This document shows, one piece after another, positions 37,904 to 46,801 of a stretch of DNA of 64,000 bases (its first letter is position 1; every line of letters starts with the position of its first letter). The notes beneath the pieces were generated by a model that saw only the letters and a list, made by a program, of their open reading frames with translations, searched no databases and was not told the origin of the DNA. The DNA comes from Maribellus comscasis (lineage in GTDB: Bacteria > Bacteroidota > Bacteroidia > Bacteroidales > Prolixibacteraceae): contig NZ_CP046401.1 of NCBI RefSeq assembly GCF_009762775.1, positions 3,720,001 to 3,784,000 of the forward strand. Direction: 5' to 3'. Position numbers and translations under genes: made by a program.

Positions 37904-40468
37904 ATGAGTATTTCAACTAAAACTAAAACAACGGTTGCAGCTATAACACTGCTAATTGCATTTGGATGCCAGAGTATCTCTGATAAAAACCAAAACGGTA
38001 TTGAAGATTTAACTGTTTATGTCAATCCTTTTATCGGGACACACAAAGAGGGACATACCTTTCCCGGGGCATGTCTGCCATTTGGGATGGTGCAACTGAG
38101 CCCCGACAACGGTTACAAAGGAGTAAAGGCATACAATTATGCAGAGGAATCAATTTTGGGGTTTAGCCATACCCACCTGAGCGGAACAGGCCCGTATACG
38201 CTGACCAACTACAACAATTTTTTGGTTATGCCCACTGTGGGTGAGTTAAAAGTTTTTCCGGGAGTAAAAAAAGACCCCGACAGATTAGCGCGGCAAAATG
38301 CTGAAGAGATATTGGATAATCTTTCCGTTGCGGAACAGCAGGAAATAGAGCAAATGTCGTCTCAGGAAAGAGAACAAAAATATAATGCGCTTTTTCAGAA
38401 CGAAAAACAAAAAGTGTTGGACGAATTGGAAAAGCAGGGCTACGATATTTTTAAAAAGATCAAAGGATATGAATCTGATTACCGTCACGATGAAGAAGAA
38501 GCCAGTCCGGGGTATTATGCCGTTAATCTGAAGGACTACAACATCAAAGCGGAACTGACTGCAACCAAACGTGCCGGCTTTCACCGGTATACTTTTCCTG
38601 AAACCGGCCAAGGTCATATCATCATTGATGTAACCCATTCGATTACCCCCGGTCGTGATGCTTCTGTTGAAATCCTGAACGAAACCCAAATGGAAGGTTA
38701 CGTAACCGGAGACATGGAAGGTAATTATACTCGCCCGCTCACCTGTTACTTTTTTGCGGAGTTTAACAAACCATTCACTTCATTCGGAACATGGAGCGAA
38801 GAAAATATTTACCACAACCTAAATGAAATTTCAGGCGACAAGGGTGTTGGCGCTTTTGTCAATTATTCAACAACCCAAAACGAGCAGGTTTTACTAAAAG
38901 TGGGGATTTCTTTTGTTAGTATAGAAGGAGCCAAAAAGAATCTGGAAGCCGAAATACCACACTGGAGTTTTGACCAGGTCAGGGAAGAAGCAAATGACAC
39001 TTGGAATAAAAAGCTTCATAAAATAGAAGTTCAGGGAGGCACGGAAGATCAGAAAACCAGTCTTTATACCTCTGTTTATCATGCGCTGATGTTTCCGCGA
39101 ACCTTTTCGGATGCGGATGGCAAATATTACAGTCACTTTGATAATTCGGTGCATAAAATGGAGGGTGGCGATTATTATGTCGATTTTTCGCTTTGGGATA
39201 CCTATCGTGCAGAGCATCCCCTGTTGGCTTATCTTGAACCGGAAAAACAAAATGAAATGATTCGTACGCTTTTGGAAATGTACGATCAGGGCGGACGGCT
39301 TCCTTTGTATGTGAGTTACAAAAATTATTACATGAAGGTGATGATTGGCGATCATGCAACTTCAGTAATTACGGACTCTTATATGAAGGGGATTCGCGAT
39401 TATGATGTTGAAAAAGCTTATGAAGCGATGCGGAAAAATGCAACGGAGCCGGGAGAGAAAGAGAGCAGCCGAACGGGCCTGGAATACTATGTGAACCTTG
39501 GTTATACTCCGGTGGACAGAGTTCGCGAGTCGGTTTCGGTTACGATGGAATATGCTTACGATGACTGGTGCCTCGCGGAAATGGCCAAAGCTTTGGGTAA
39601 AACCGGTGATGTTCAGTTGTTTTCAGAAAGAGCACGCAGTTACGAGAATTTATATGACAAATCAACTGGTTTTATGCGCCCGAAAAAAGTCGATGGCTCG
39701 TGGCTTGTGATGTGCACAGAAGCCCCTGAAATTATTCGCACCAGAGAAAACCAATACTACAGTTGTTTTGATCCGCTTTGGGTAGGTGTAAGTCCAAGTC
39801 GCTATTATACGGAATCAAATGCCTGGCAGTATTTGTGGCATGTGCCTCACGATGTGCAGGGTTTGATAAATTTAATGGGCGGAGAAGAGAATTTTGTAAA
39901 TAAACTGGATACACTTTTTACAATGACACCCGATGAAACCGGTCCGGAATACGCGCCGCTTTACAGTAAAATCGGGCAGTATGTGCATGGAAACGAGCCC
40001 GGGCATCATGTGGCTTATTTGTATAATTATGCCGGCGAACCCTGGAAAACGCAAAAATGGGTTCATCAGATTATGAAACAAAAATACCTGGCAGCGCCCG
40101 ACGGATTGTGCGGCAACGACGACATGGGACAAATGTCGGCGTGGTATATTTTTAGTGCCATGGGATTTTACCCTGTGGCACCGGGGCAAAATGTTTTTGC
40201 CATGGGAACTCCTTTGTTTGAAGAATTGACCTTGGATTTAGGTGAATTTTATAACGGGAATAAATTTACAGTTAAAGCCCGTAATGTTTCAGACGAGAAT
40301 TTTTACATCCAGTCGGCTACGCTAAATGGCGAAAGTTATAACAATGCCTGGATTTCGCACGAAGACATTGTGCAGGGAGGTACCCTGGTTTTTGAAATGG
40401 GACCGCAGCCGAATAAAAAATGGGGGAGTAGTCTGGCAGAAAAACCGCCTTCGATGAGTGAAAAGTAG
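37904..40468 (+). CDS. GH92 family glycoside hydrolase (exo-alpha-mannosidase)
   Basis: An 854-residue lipoprotein (LIAFGCQS) of GH92, calcium-dependent alpha-mannosidases acting on N-glycans or yeast mannan. Family blocks: NPFIGTHKEGHTFPGACLPFGMVQLSPD, SFSHTHLSG-type strand, HGNEPGHHVAYLYNY (catalytic acid glutamate) and GLCGNDDMGQMSAWYIFSAMGFYP (base aspartates). Between PTVGELKVFPG and GYESDYRHDEEEASPGYY there is a charged helical insert of about 60 residues (about 124-187) not usual for the family. No SusC/SusD genes are adjacent, so it is not in a standard PUL here. Confidence 0.93.
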   Translation: MSISTKTKTTVAAITLLIAFGCQSISDKNQNGIEDLTVYVNPFIGTHKEGHTFPGACLPFGMVQLSPDNGYKGVKAYNYAEESILGFSHTHLSGTGPYTLTNYNNFLVMPTVGELKVFPGVKKDPDRLARQNAEEILDNLSVAEQQEIEQMSSQEREQKYNALFQNEKQKVLDELEKQGYDIFKKIKGYESDYRHDEEEASPGYYAVNLKDYNIKAELTATKRAGFHRYTFPETGQGHIIIDVTHSITPGRDASVEILNETQMEGYVTGDMEGNYTRPLTCYFFAEFNKPFTSFGTWSEENIYHNLNEISGDKGVGAFVNYSTTQNEQVLLKVGISFVSIEGAKKNLEAEIPHWSFDQVREEANDTWNKKLHKIEVQGGTEDQKTSLYTSVYHALMFPRTFSDADGKYYSHFDNSVHKMEGGDYYVDFSLWDTYRAEHPLLAYLEPEKQNEMIRTLLEMYDQGGRLPLYVSYKNYYMKVMIGDHATSVITDSYMKGIRDYDVEKAYEAMRKNATEPGEKESSRTGLEYYVNLGYTPVDRVRESVSVTMEYAYDDWCLAEMAKALGKTGDVQLFSERARSYENLYDKSTGFMRPKKVDGSWLVMCTEAPEIIRTRENQYYSCFDPLWVGVSPSRYYTESNAWQYLWHVPHDVQGLINLMGGEENFVNKLDTLFTMTPDETGPEYAPLYSKIGQYVHGNEPGHHVAYLYNYAGEPWKTQKWVHQIMKQKYLAAPDGLCGNDDMGQMSAWYIFSAMGFYPVAPGQNVFAMGTPLFEELTLDLGEFYNGNKFTVKARNVSDENFYIQSATLNGESYNNAWISHEDIVQGGTLVFEMGPQPNKKWGSSLAEKPPSMSEK

Positions 40469-41097
40469 GTAATGGTCTCACTTGTTTGTAATTTGTTTTT
40501 GCAGCATCGGTGATATCTCCTTTGCTCCGTCCCAATTCCATTTTACACACTTCTTTTTATGCAGGATAGCATCGTCCTATCCCTCTTTCCGAAGCTTTCA
40601 AAATCCGCTAATGACGGCACATTGAACAGTTTTCTACAAAATAAGCATCCCCCGTGCCAAATTTTGCGGAACAGGAAGAAACTCCTTGGTTTTGAAATAA
40701 ATGATTGTTATTTTTAATGCACAAAAAATCAGTAACTCATGAACTAAACCTGTTGTGCCACCCATAAACCCACCTCAAAATGAATCGTTCCAAAACACTT
40801 CTTAAGATGATTATCCATGGCCTTTCTGAAAACATATATCTCAAAAAAGTTGGTCTATCCACCCGAAATTGCAAATTGCCTTGCGGGATTCGTGCTATGT
40901 CCTTGCTGGATTCTCCCATCGCAGCTCGGTCCGGACGTGAACGCTCTCCGATTCCGCTCCGCAACATAGTGTGCCGGGAAGTAAAGAATCGGCATTTTTT
41001 TAGTCCTTTGCGTACTGTAGTTAAGTTGGTGGAACCGATCCGATCCAATAAGATCATTATACTTACATTAAATACTAACTTTTAAATTTAAATTATC
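40469..41097. other. Long noncoding spacer A, start of a cassette-like region
   Basis: A 629-bp stretch without a convincing gene. A segment at 40905-40928 (GGATTCTCCCATCGCAGCTC) resembles 43118-43140 in spacer C (GGATTCTCGCATCGCCGTTC), and it is more GC-rich than the genes after it. A minus-strand open frame at 40737-41057 has no family signature and low plausibility. Confidence 0.5.
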
Positions 41098-41823
41098 ATG
41101 AAAAAAATTACATTTATTATTGGACTTTCCTTAATGACAATTATTTCTTATTCCCAGGATATTTTCAAAAAGTCTTATTTGCATTATACAGACAAAGTTG
41201 AAGTTGAGGGTACAAATAGTTCTTGGACTGCGTCTGGATATCATATTGCCTCAGGAGATAAAATTTCTATTGTTGCAAATGGTTTCGTAAAATATAACTC
41301 AAACATTAATTATTGTAATCCTACGGGTTTGGGAGTTCTTGGAAAATCAAGTTATGTAAGTGAAGATTTTCCTCAAGTTGCTCTATTAGGAAAAATTGGA
41401 GAAAGTGGTACTCCGTTTTTAGTTGGAGAAGAAATTACTTTTGATGCAAATGTGTCTGGTGAGTTGTTCCTTATCGTAAATGAGTATATTTTTAGTGACA
41501 ATGATGGTGAATTTGTTGCATTTATCTTTAAAAACGAAGTATCGGATAATACTTCATCTACAATGACAACAGAATCAATTAATTCATTTGTAATTTATCC
41601 AAATCCATCCCAAAATTTAATAAATATTGATTTTGAAGATTTCGGGAGAAAAGCAACTGTGCTTGAGGTTTTCGATGTTCAAGGTAAAAAACTATATTAC
41701 AACGATGTTTTGCTCACAAAAATAACAATTGATATTTCTGATTTTCCTGTTGGTACTTATATTGCAAAATTGAAGGATAATGACGGGATTATTATGGGCA
41801 CATCAAGATTCATCAAAAATTGA
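41098..41823 (+). CDS. T9SS type A cargo with LecA-like (PA-IL) lectin fold domain
   Basis: A 241-residue secreted protein: signal peptide (1-18), a domain at about 22-150 with the layout of the PA-IL galactophilic lectin (SWTASGYHIASGDKISIVANG, LLGKIGESGTPFLVGEEITFD, SGELFLIVNEY..SDNDGEFVAF), and a C-terminal type IX secretion sorting domain from YPNPSQNLINIDF to the end. It should be exported through T9SS and may bind sugars through the calcium loop. The lectin call is by pattern, not alignment. Base composition is markedly more AT-rich than the flanking GH92 gene. Confidence 0.8.
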   Translation: MKKITFIIGLSLMTIISYSQDIFKKSYLHYTDKVEVEGTNSSWTASGYHIASGDKISIVANGFVKYNSNINYCNPTGLGVLGKSSYVSEDFPQVALLGKIGESGTPFLVGEEITFDANVSGELFLIVNEYIFSDNDGEFVAFIFKNEVSDNTSSTMTTESINSFVIYPNPSQNLINIDFEDFGRKATVLEVFDVQGKKLYYNDVLLTKITIDISDFPVGTYIAKLKDNDGIIMGTSRFIKN

Positions 41824-42023
41824 GCGCAGATCACAACATTTTTTTGAGTAGTTTGCAGGTAATGGTTTGATTATTAGGATTTATATCCCGATTAGGCAGC
41901 GTAGCGCTTGACAGGACGTGACTGATAAGTCAGACCTTTCGCTCATTTTTTTAGGGGCTGGCTGAATTTCTTTTTCAAAATCCCTCCGACAACATGTATT
42001 AACTGTTACCAACTATTTTGAAG
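41824..42023. repeat. Cassette spacer B
   Basis: A 200-bp noncoding spacer ending in CGACAACATGTATTAACTGT (41987-42006), immediately before the next gene. The same core, CGATAACATGTACCAACCGT, occurs at 43178-43197 near the end of spacer C. The spacer interior can fold into short hairpins (GCGTAGCGCT; GACTGATAAGTC). Confidence 0.55.
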
Positions 42024-43064
42024 ATGAAGCAAATACTATCAATATTATTTTTAATCAGTTGTTTCGGACTAATATCCTGTTCTGAGAAAAACAATCTAAA
42101 TGATGGATACTATTTCTCAACTGAAGAACTGGATCATTTAATTTATATTAAAAGTGACACTTTAATTTTTGAGAATATCTTAGGCATCGATACTTTCACC
42201 TATTTGTTTCAGGGAAAAAATCAAATCATTTTGTCTCCAATAAACATTAAAGATTCAATAATTATCTTTGAATATAACTTCCACTCCGACGGTTTAGAAT
42301 TATTTGTGGGAGACACGTTGATGAGATTTAAACAAACTTCCTTTAACAATGCGACTGACTTTTATATTAATTCCAAAGGTTTTCAAATAAACGTACCTTA
42401 TTTCGAAAATCCTCAATTTATTGCAAAGCAAAATCTTGTTGTTACTCTTCTTGTTGAAACAAAGAACGATTCCTTAGAGCTGGAACTAGATGAAAATCAA
42501 ACTGATATTGGGAGTATTAAAAACGATTTTCAATCTGCTCTTGACAAGTTTGACGAGGTCGAAAAACCTCTTGTAACCTTGAGATTATTTGTTGATAAAG
42601 ATTTTGAAGTTAAAAGGTTGGAACCAATTCTTAGGAAAACAACAGGTTTGTTTCGGGAGATTGCTTTTGTAGTTAAGCCATCATTTAAACAACATAAAAG
42701 ATACGGTTCTCAATATTTTTCATTCTTTGACTATGTATTTTTTGCAAACGATTCAATACATCTTAAATTCATCGACAAACATAATTTTCAAATTAATACC
42801 AAAGACAATATAAATTCAAATAGTATTAGTGCAAAAATGGAGAGTGCTGAGTACACTTTTATAAAACTACTGTTAAAAAATGGAATGAGTGTTCAAGAAT
42901 ACATCGAAGTAAAAAATGTAGTTTATTCAACAATTGACTCATTAAGAGATAAATATTCTCTTGAAACTGTTGGTTGTTTATTTAATGAAATAGATAGTGA
43001 AATTGGGCATAAAAATATTAGGGAAAAATACCCAAGATTGGTAATAATTGAAAATGAAAAATAA
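42024..43064 (+). CDS. Lipoprotein of unknown function
   Basis: A 346-residue AT-rich lipoprotein (lipobox FGLISC, Cys about 19). The segment KPLVTLRLFVDKDFEVKRLE..LRKTTGLFREIAFVVK loosely resembles the periplasmic ExbD/TolR fold, but this is only a pattern impression. No enzyme motif is seen. The in-frame TTG at 42018 is two codons upstream; ATG 42024 is preferred. It sits as a single gene between spacers B and C. Confidence 0.7.
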   Translation: MKQILSILFLISCFGLISCSEKNNLNDGYYFSTEELDHLIYIKSDTLIFENILGIDTFTYLFQGKNQIILSPINIKDSIIIFEYNFHSDGLELFVGDTLMRFKQTSFNNATDFYINSKGFQINVPYFENPQFIAKQNLVVTLLVETKNDSLELELDENQTDIGSIKNDFQSALDKFDEVEKPLVTLRLFVDKDFEVKRLEPILRKTTGLFREIAFVVKPSFKQHKRYGSQYFSFFDYVFFANDSIHLKFIDKHNFQINTKDNINSNSISAKMESAEYTFIKLLLKNGMSVQEYIEVKNVVYSTIDSLRDKYSLETVGCLFNEIDSEIGHKNIREKYPRLVIIENEK

Positions 43065-43336
43065 AAACTGGTGGTAGCACGTGGTATAAGAAATAACGGG
43101 TTCGGTAGTACGCCAATTGCGGATTCTCGCATCGCCGTTCAGTTCTGACGGACAGGAACACATTCCGAAATCCACCCCGATAACATGTACCAACCGTCAG
43201 ACTGTCTAAAAACCTCTTTCCATGAAAGAATGATTTGGATAGCTGACTTTAGAAAGATCAAATATAGAAATCTAAGGAACTTAATTTTTAGAGATATTGC
43301 CGTCACATGCAAGTTGAACAAAAGTACCGTGTATAA
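43065..43336. repeat. Cassette spacer C
   Basis: A 272-bp noncoding spacer. Its left part (ACTGGTGGTAGCACGTGGTAT, 43067-43087) is an imperfect inverted repeat of its right part (CGATAACATGTACCAACCGT, 43178-43197), so it can fold as a long imperfect hairpin, similar in principle to integron attC sites. It shares one block with spacer A and one with spacer B. Confidence 0.55.
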
Positions 43337-43771
43337 ATGAAACCGACTGATAAACAGATAGAAGAAATTGCTGACAATTTGGATTCAGGAATGAGATGTT
43401 TTTATCATCTCAAATCAGGAGAGATAAAGACAATTCTTAATTTTGACAGCTGGCTTGATGCCGATAAAGAACCATGGCAGGAGGATTTAAATGAGATTGA
43501 TGAGAATTGGGGGGATTATTTTGAATTTGATCGTTTTGATACCCACGATTCATTTAAAATAATGGCAGACTTTGCGGAGCGTATTGATGACTTGAAATTG
43601 CAGGACAGACTAATAAATGCATTAAACAGACCCAAACCTTTTCGAAACTTTAAGTGGCAAATTGATCACTCAGGCGTATTCCGGCGACAATGGTTTGATT
43701 TTAAAAAAATGCGTTATATTCAATTTGTTAAAGAGCAGATTGACCTAAACGACAAGGATTTTAATGTATAG
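43337..43771 (+). CDS. UPF0158 family protein
   Basis: A 144-residue acidic cytoplasmic protein. It matches the UPF0158 layout: EIADNLDSGMRCFYHLKSGEI near the start, WGDYFEFDRFDTHDSFKIMADF in the middle and RPKPFRNFKWQIDHSGVFRRQWFDF near the end. Function unknown; these genes are often accessory. Last gene of the cassette-like run. Confidence 0.85.
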   Translation: MKPTDKQIEEIADNLDSGMRCFYHLKSGEIKTILNFDSWLDADKEPWQEDLNEIDENWGDYFEFDRFDTHDSFKIMADFAERIDDLKLQDRLINALNRPKPFRNFKWQIDHSGVFRRQWFDFKKMRYIQFVKEQIDLNDKDFNV

Positions 43772-43873
43772 CATGTTTAAAAAAGGTTTGTAATACAAGC
43801 CAGTAAAAAGACAAAACCGAATAAAACAAATTACTGGTTTGAACGAAACGCTTCTTTTTACTTCGTCCCTGCT

Positions 43874-45028
43874 TTATTTCTTATATTTCATCAGCATGAT
43901 TACAGGATTTGATTCCTCGTTCAGGCCAGCTGCAATTTCCTTTAATTTGCCCTTTAGTTTATCATTTTTATAAGCTTCAGCAAGTTGGAAGGCTTCCAGA
44001 TTTTGGAAGGCCGCAATTTCACTATTCAACGGGTGTGATGTCATATCCGCTGTTTTTCTTTTAATAAAATCTCCATTGAGTACAGCCGGTTTGAATACAG
44101 CATTTTCCTGCCTGTCGTACATTAAATTGTTAACCGGAAATCCTCTCCCGGTAGTGAAGTCAAATATTCTTTTTACGGTTTTCATAAAATAAAAACGGTC
44201 AGTAAGGGTCCCCATCGTAAGAAATATTTCCGGATTTGTAGTGGTTTTTTTAACAAGAAAGGGAATTAGTTTATCTTCTTTGGAAATATAGTTATAAACG
44301 GTATCAGAGGATGTTTCAACAAGCAGCCAATTGTTCTGATATGGAATTAACGGGGGCACAAAAGTTGCTGCAAACCCATCTCCTTCCTGTACCGCCGGTG
44401 TTTTAATCACATCAAAAGGAATTGAAATATTCCGGGTAACACTCCCATCTTGTTTTGATATAATCATATGGAAAGAATCATTCCCTTTGTTCTCGCCATC
44501 TTTGTATAACGTCAGCTCGTTGTAACAAATCAGATTGTCCGTATCATAATTGAATACATTTACATACCTGATGTTTTCCGCATGGTTAAAACTTCGTTTG
44601 AAGTTGCCAAACAAGTCATACACCAATATCTTTTTCGTTGAAAAACAATTGATAAATAGTTGATTGTTCTCTTCATCCAGAACAATATCAGTTAAATGAC
44701 CATATTCTTCAGGACCTTTGCCCATTCTGTTTATCTTTCTTAATGCTTTACCGGTTTTTCTGTCAAAAACAAAGATATTCCCATCGTTGCTCCAGTTTTT
44801 TGTTAATATAAATTGCTTGCCTATTGCCATTACAACCCCCTGAGTAACAAATTCATCATTCGTTTCCAACGGGATGTATTCTACATCCATAAAATCCTGA
44901 AGAATCAGCTCCTTCTCAGGATAAGTTGCTGTTGGATCAATTGAGACAAGATCATCCTGTGTTCCGGATTGCCTGCAGCCTGCCAGCACAAACAGGATGA
45001 CTGCCAAAGTTGTAATTTTGTTTTTCAT
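43874..45028 (-). CDS. 6-bladed beta-propeller lipoprotein
   Basis: A 384-residue lipoprotein (VILFVLAGC). It begins with the block DFMDVEYIPLETNDE typical of the Bacteroidota 6-bladed propeller family and contains propeller repeats such as FVFDRKTGKALRKINRMGKGPEEYGHLTDIVLDEENNQLFINCF. Surface or periplasmic; ligands for the family are unknown. Start chosen at 45028 to give a proper lipoprotein signal; an upstream in-frame ATG at 45058 adds 10 residues. Confidence 0.87.
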   Translation of the reverse strand: MKNKITTLAVILFVLAGCRQSGTQDDLVSIDPTATYPEKELILQDFMDVEYIPLETNDEFVTQGVVMAIGKQFILTKNWSNDGNIFVFDRKTGKALRKINRMGKGPEEYGHLTDIVLDEENNQLFINCFSTKKILVYDLFGNFKRSFNHAENIRYVNVFNYDTDNLICYNELTLYKDGENKGNDSFHMIISKQDGSVTRNISIPFDVIKTPAVQEGDGFAATFVPPLIPYQNNWLLVETSSDTVYNYISKEDKLIPFLVKKTTTNPEIFLTMGTLTDRFYFMKTVKRIFDFTTGRGFPVNNLMYDRQENAVFKPAVLNGDFIKRKTADMTSHPLNSEIAAFQNLEAFQLAEAYKNDKLKGKLKEIAAGLNEESNPVIMLMKYKK

Positions 45029-45582
45029 TCGTTTACATTGTTTATTTGTTACTGTCACTCATGGAATCCAAATGTAGTTTTAATATCATTTTATATTCAA
45101 ATATCAATATTTGCTTGTTTTATCGCAGTATTTAATATTGACCTGCTTTATGTCTTAATGTAAAACTAACTCTGACATTATCCGGGATAAGAACAAAAGT
45201 CAAAATGATTACTCCTTTTTTTGTTAACATTTTCCGTTACAACGCTTACAGGATTTAGCTTGCAGGTGCCTTGTCTTTTTTTGTAAAAATATAAAATTCA
45301 ACTTGTTTTATTCATTGCCGGCAAAAGAATATAAACTAAAGTTTGGTATTTGGGGTATTAGATGTTCGGTTTATGAAGAACCATGCTTGTATCATGCATA
45401 TGGATTTGATATTTTTGTTTTGGGATTAAGCATTAAAAACCGGCTCTAAAAATTTCAGGGCGTTTAAAAAAAGCCCAACTTCGCTGACACAAAATGCATC
45501 AGGCGCTTACAAACAATTATAAGAGAATGTGTCAATTAAAATTCAGCGTTGGAACTAAAAAATGAAAAAGTAAATAAAACAC
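45029..45582. other. Intergenic region, nothing convincing
   Basis: A 554-bp AT-rich gap between divergent genes. A short GGGC/GCCC hairpin at about 45458-45476 is the only structure noted. It presumably holds promoters for both flanking genes. Confidence 0.4.
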
Positions 45583-46011
45583 ATGAAAATATATAAGGCA
45601 ACACATATTACCGACGATATTGTAAACGCTTTTAGCAAGTTAATTCCGCAACTTTCGCCCGATAGCCCAATTCCTTCAAAATCTGAGCTTGAAGCACTGA
45701 TCAATTCAGATAACACCATGATTTTTTTAGCCGAAGAAGAAGATATTATTGGCACTTTAACGGTGGTTCTGAATAGAATTCCAACCGGTAATAAAGCCTG
45801 GATTGAGGATGTGGTTGTAGATGAGTCAGCAAGAGGAAAAGGAGTTGGGAAAAAGCTGACAGCATTCGCGATTGCATTTGTTTCCGGCAAAGGTATAAGC
45901 CAGATTAACTTAACATCTACTCCCGAACGGGTGGCGGCAAATCAACTGTATCAGAAACTAGGCTTTGAGAAAAGAGAGACAAATGTATACCGGCTAACCT
46001 TAAAAGAATAG
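45583..46011 (+). CDS. GNAT family N-acetyltransferase
   Basis: A 142-residue acetyl-CoA-dependent acyltransferase. The core reads AWIEDVVVDESARGKGVGKKLTAFAI, with the acetyl-CoA pyrophosphate loop RGKGVGKKL, and ends ANQLYQKLGFEKRETNVYRL. Substrate unknown. Monocistronic, 83 bp before the DUF2490 gene. Confidence 0.92.
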   Translation: MKIYKATHITDDIVNAFSKLIPQLSPDSPIPSKSELEALINSDNTMIFLAEEEDIIGTLTVVLNRIPTGNKAWIEDVVVDESARGKGVGKKLTAFAIAFVSGKGISQINLTSTPERVAANQLYQKLGFEKRETNVYRLTLKE

Positions 46012-46093
46012 AAACACACACAACAACAAAGTGTTTTTTGTAACGATTTTTTCTTTCGGTATATTTGTAAGCATATTTATTTTTTAGTTTTAT

Positions 46094-46798
46094 ATGAAAC
46101 CTGGCTTCCGGCACTTTAACATAAAATTAAACTTACTTTTTTGCCTGCTTTTATTGTATGTTTTTTCTTCGGCACAGGAAGAAAAGACTGTACGTGATTT
46201 AAATTTGTGGACAGAAGTAAAACTCGAAAAGAAGATAGTTAAAGGTCTTTATTTGTCGGCAGGCCAGCATCTGCGGTTGTTTAAAGATTTTACACAAGTT
46301 GACGATTACATTACAGAACTTGAACTTGAGTACAAAATCAACAAAAATTTTACACTGGGGGCAGCCGGTCGTTATACAAAGAACAGACATTACGACGACA
46401 TTGTTGAAAATGACTACCGGTACGATTTTTATTTGGGCTACGACGGAAAACTCAGCCCCAAAACCAAGTTGTATTACCGGTTTAAATACCAAAAGGAATT
46501 TTACGGCTCGGGAGTTTTTGATCCTCATCTGCATTATTACGAAACAACTTTCAGAAATCGTATAAAAATCGGATGGGAGTTAAACGATAATCACCGCTTT
46601 TATTCATCGGCAGAAATATTCAGGTTAAGCAAAAAGTCGAGAGAGCCTTTTTTTGACAAATACAGAATCTTTATCGGTGATGATATTTTGACCGGCTTTG
46701 GTGAATTTGATTTGGCTGCCGGCCTTGATCATGAGTTGAACACTAAAAATCCATGTACCTGTTTTATTTTGAAAGTTGTATATAAAATCAGTTTGTAG
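46094..46798 (+). CDS. DUF2490 outer-membrane beta-barrel protein
   Basis: A 234-residue protein with a signal peptide (LLFCLLLLYVFSSAQ) and alternating aromatic beta-strands (LNLWTEVKLEKKIVKGLYLSAGQ, YRYDFYLGYDGKLSPKTKLYYRF) typical of DUF2490. It ends with a hydrophobic strand (LKVVYKISL). It is 3 bp before the CotH-like gene, so the two work together or at least share a transcript. Confidence 0.88.
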   Translation: MKPGFRHFNIKLNLLFCLLLLYVFSSAQEEKTVRDLNLWTEVKLEKKIVKGLYLSAGQHLRLFKDFTQVDDYITELELEYKINKNFTLGAAGRYTKNRHYDDIVENDYRYDFYLGYDGKLSPKTKLYYRFKYQKEFYGSGVFDPHLHYYETTFRNRIKIGWELNDNHRFYSSAEIFRLSKKSREPFFDKYRIFIGDDILTGFGEFDLAAGLDHELNTKNPCTCFILKVVYKISL

Positions 46799-46801
46799 CC
46801 A

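Noticed and set aside
40737..41057. Minus-strand open frame of 106 residues in spacer A
   Set aside because: No recognisable domain; openness is explained by the higher GC content of this spacer.
40469..43873. Classic integron
   Set aside because: No intI-type integrase and no clear RYYYAAC/GTTRRRY core pairs; reported instead as a cassette-like array of unknown type.
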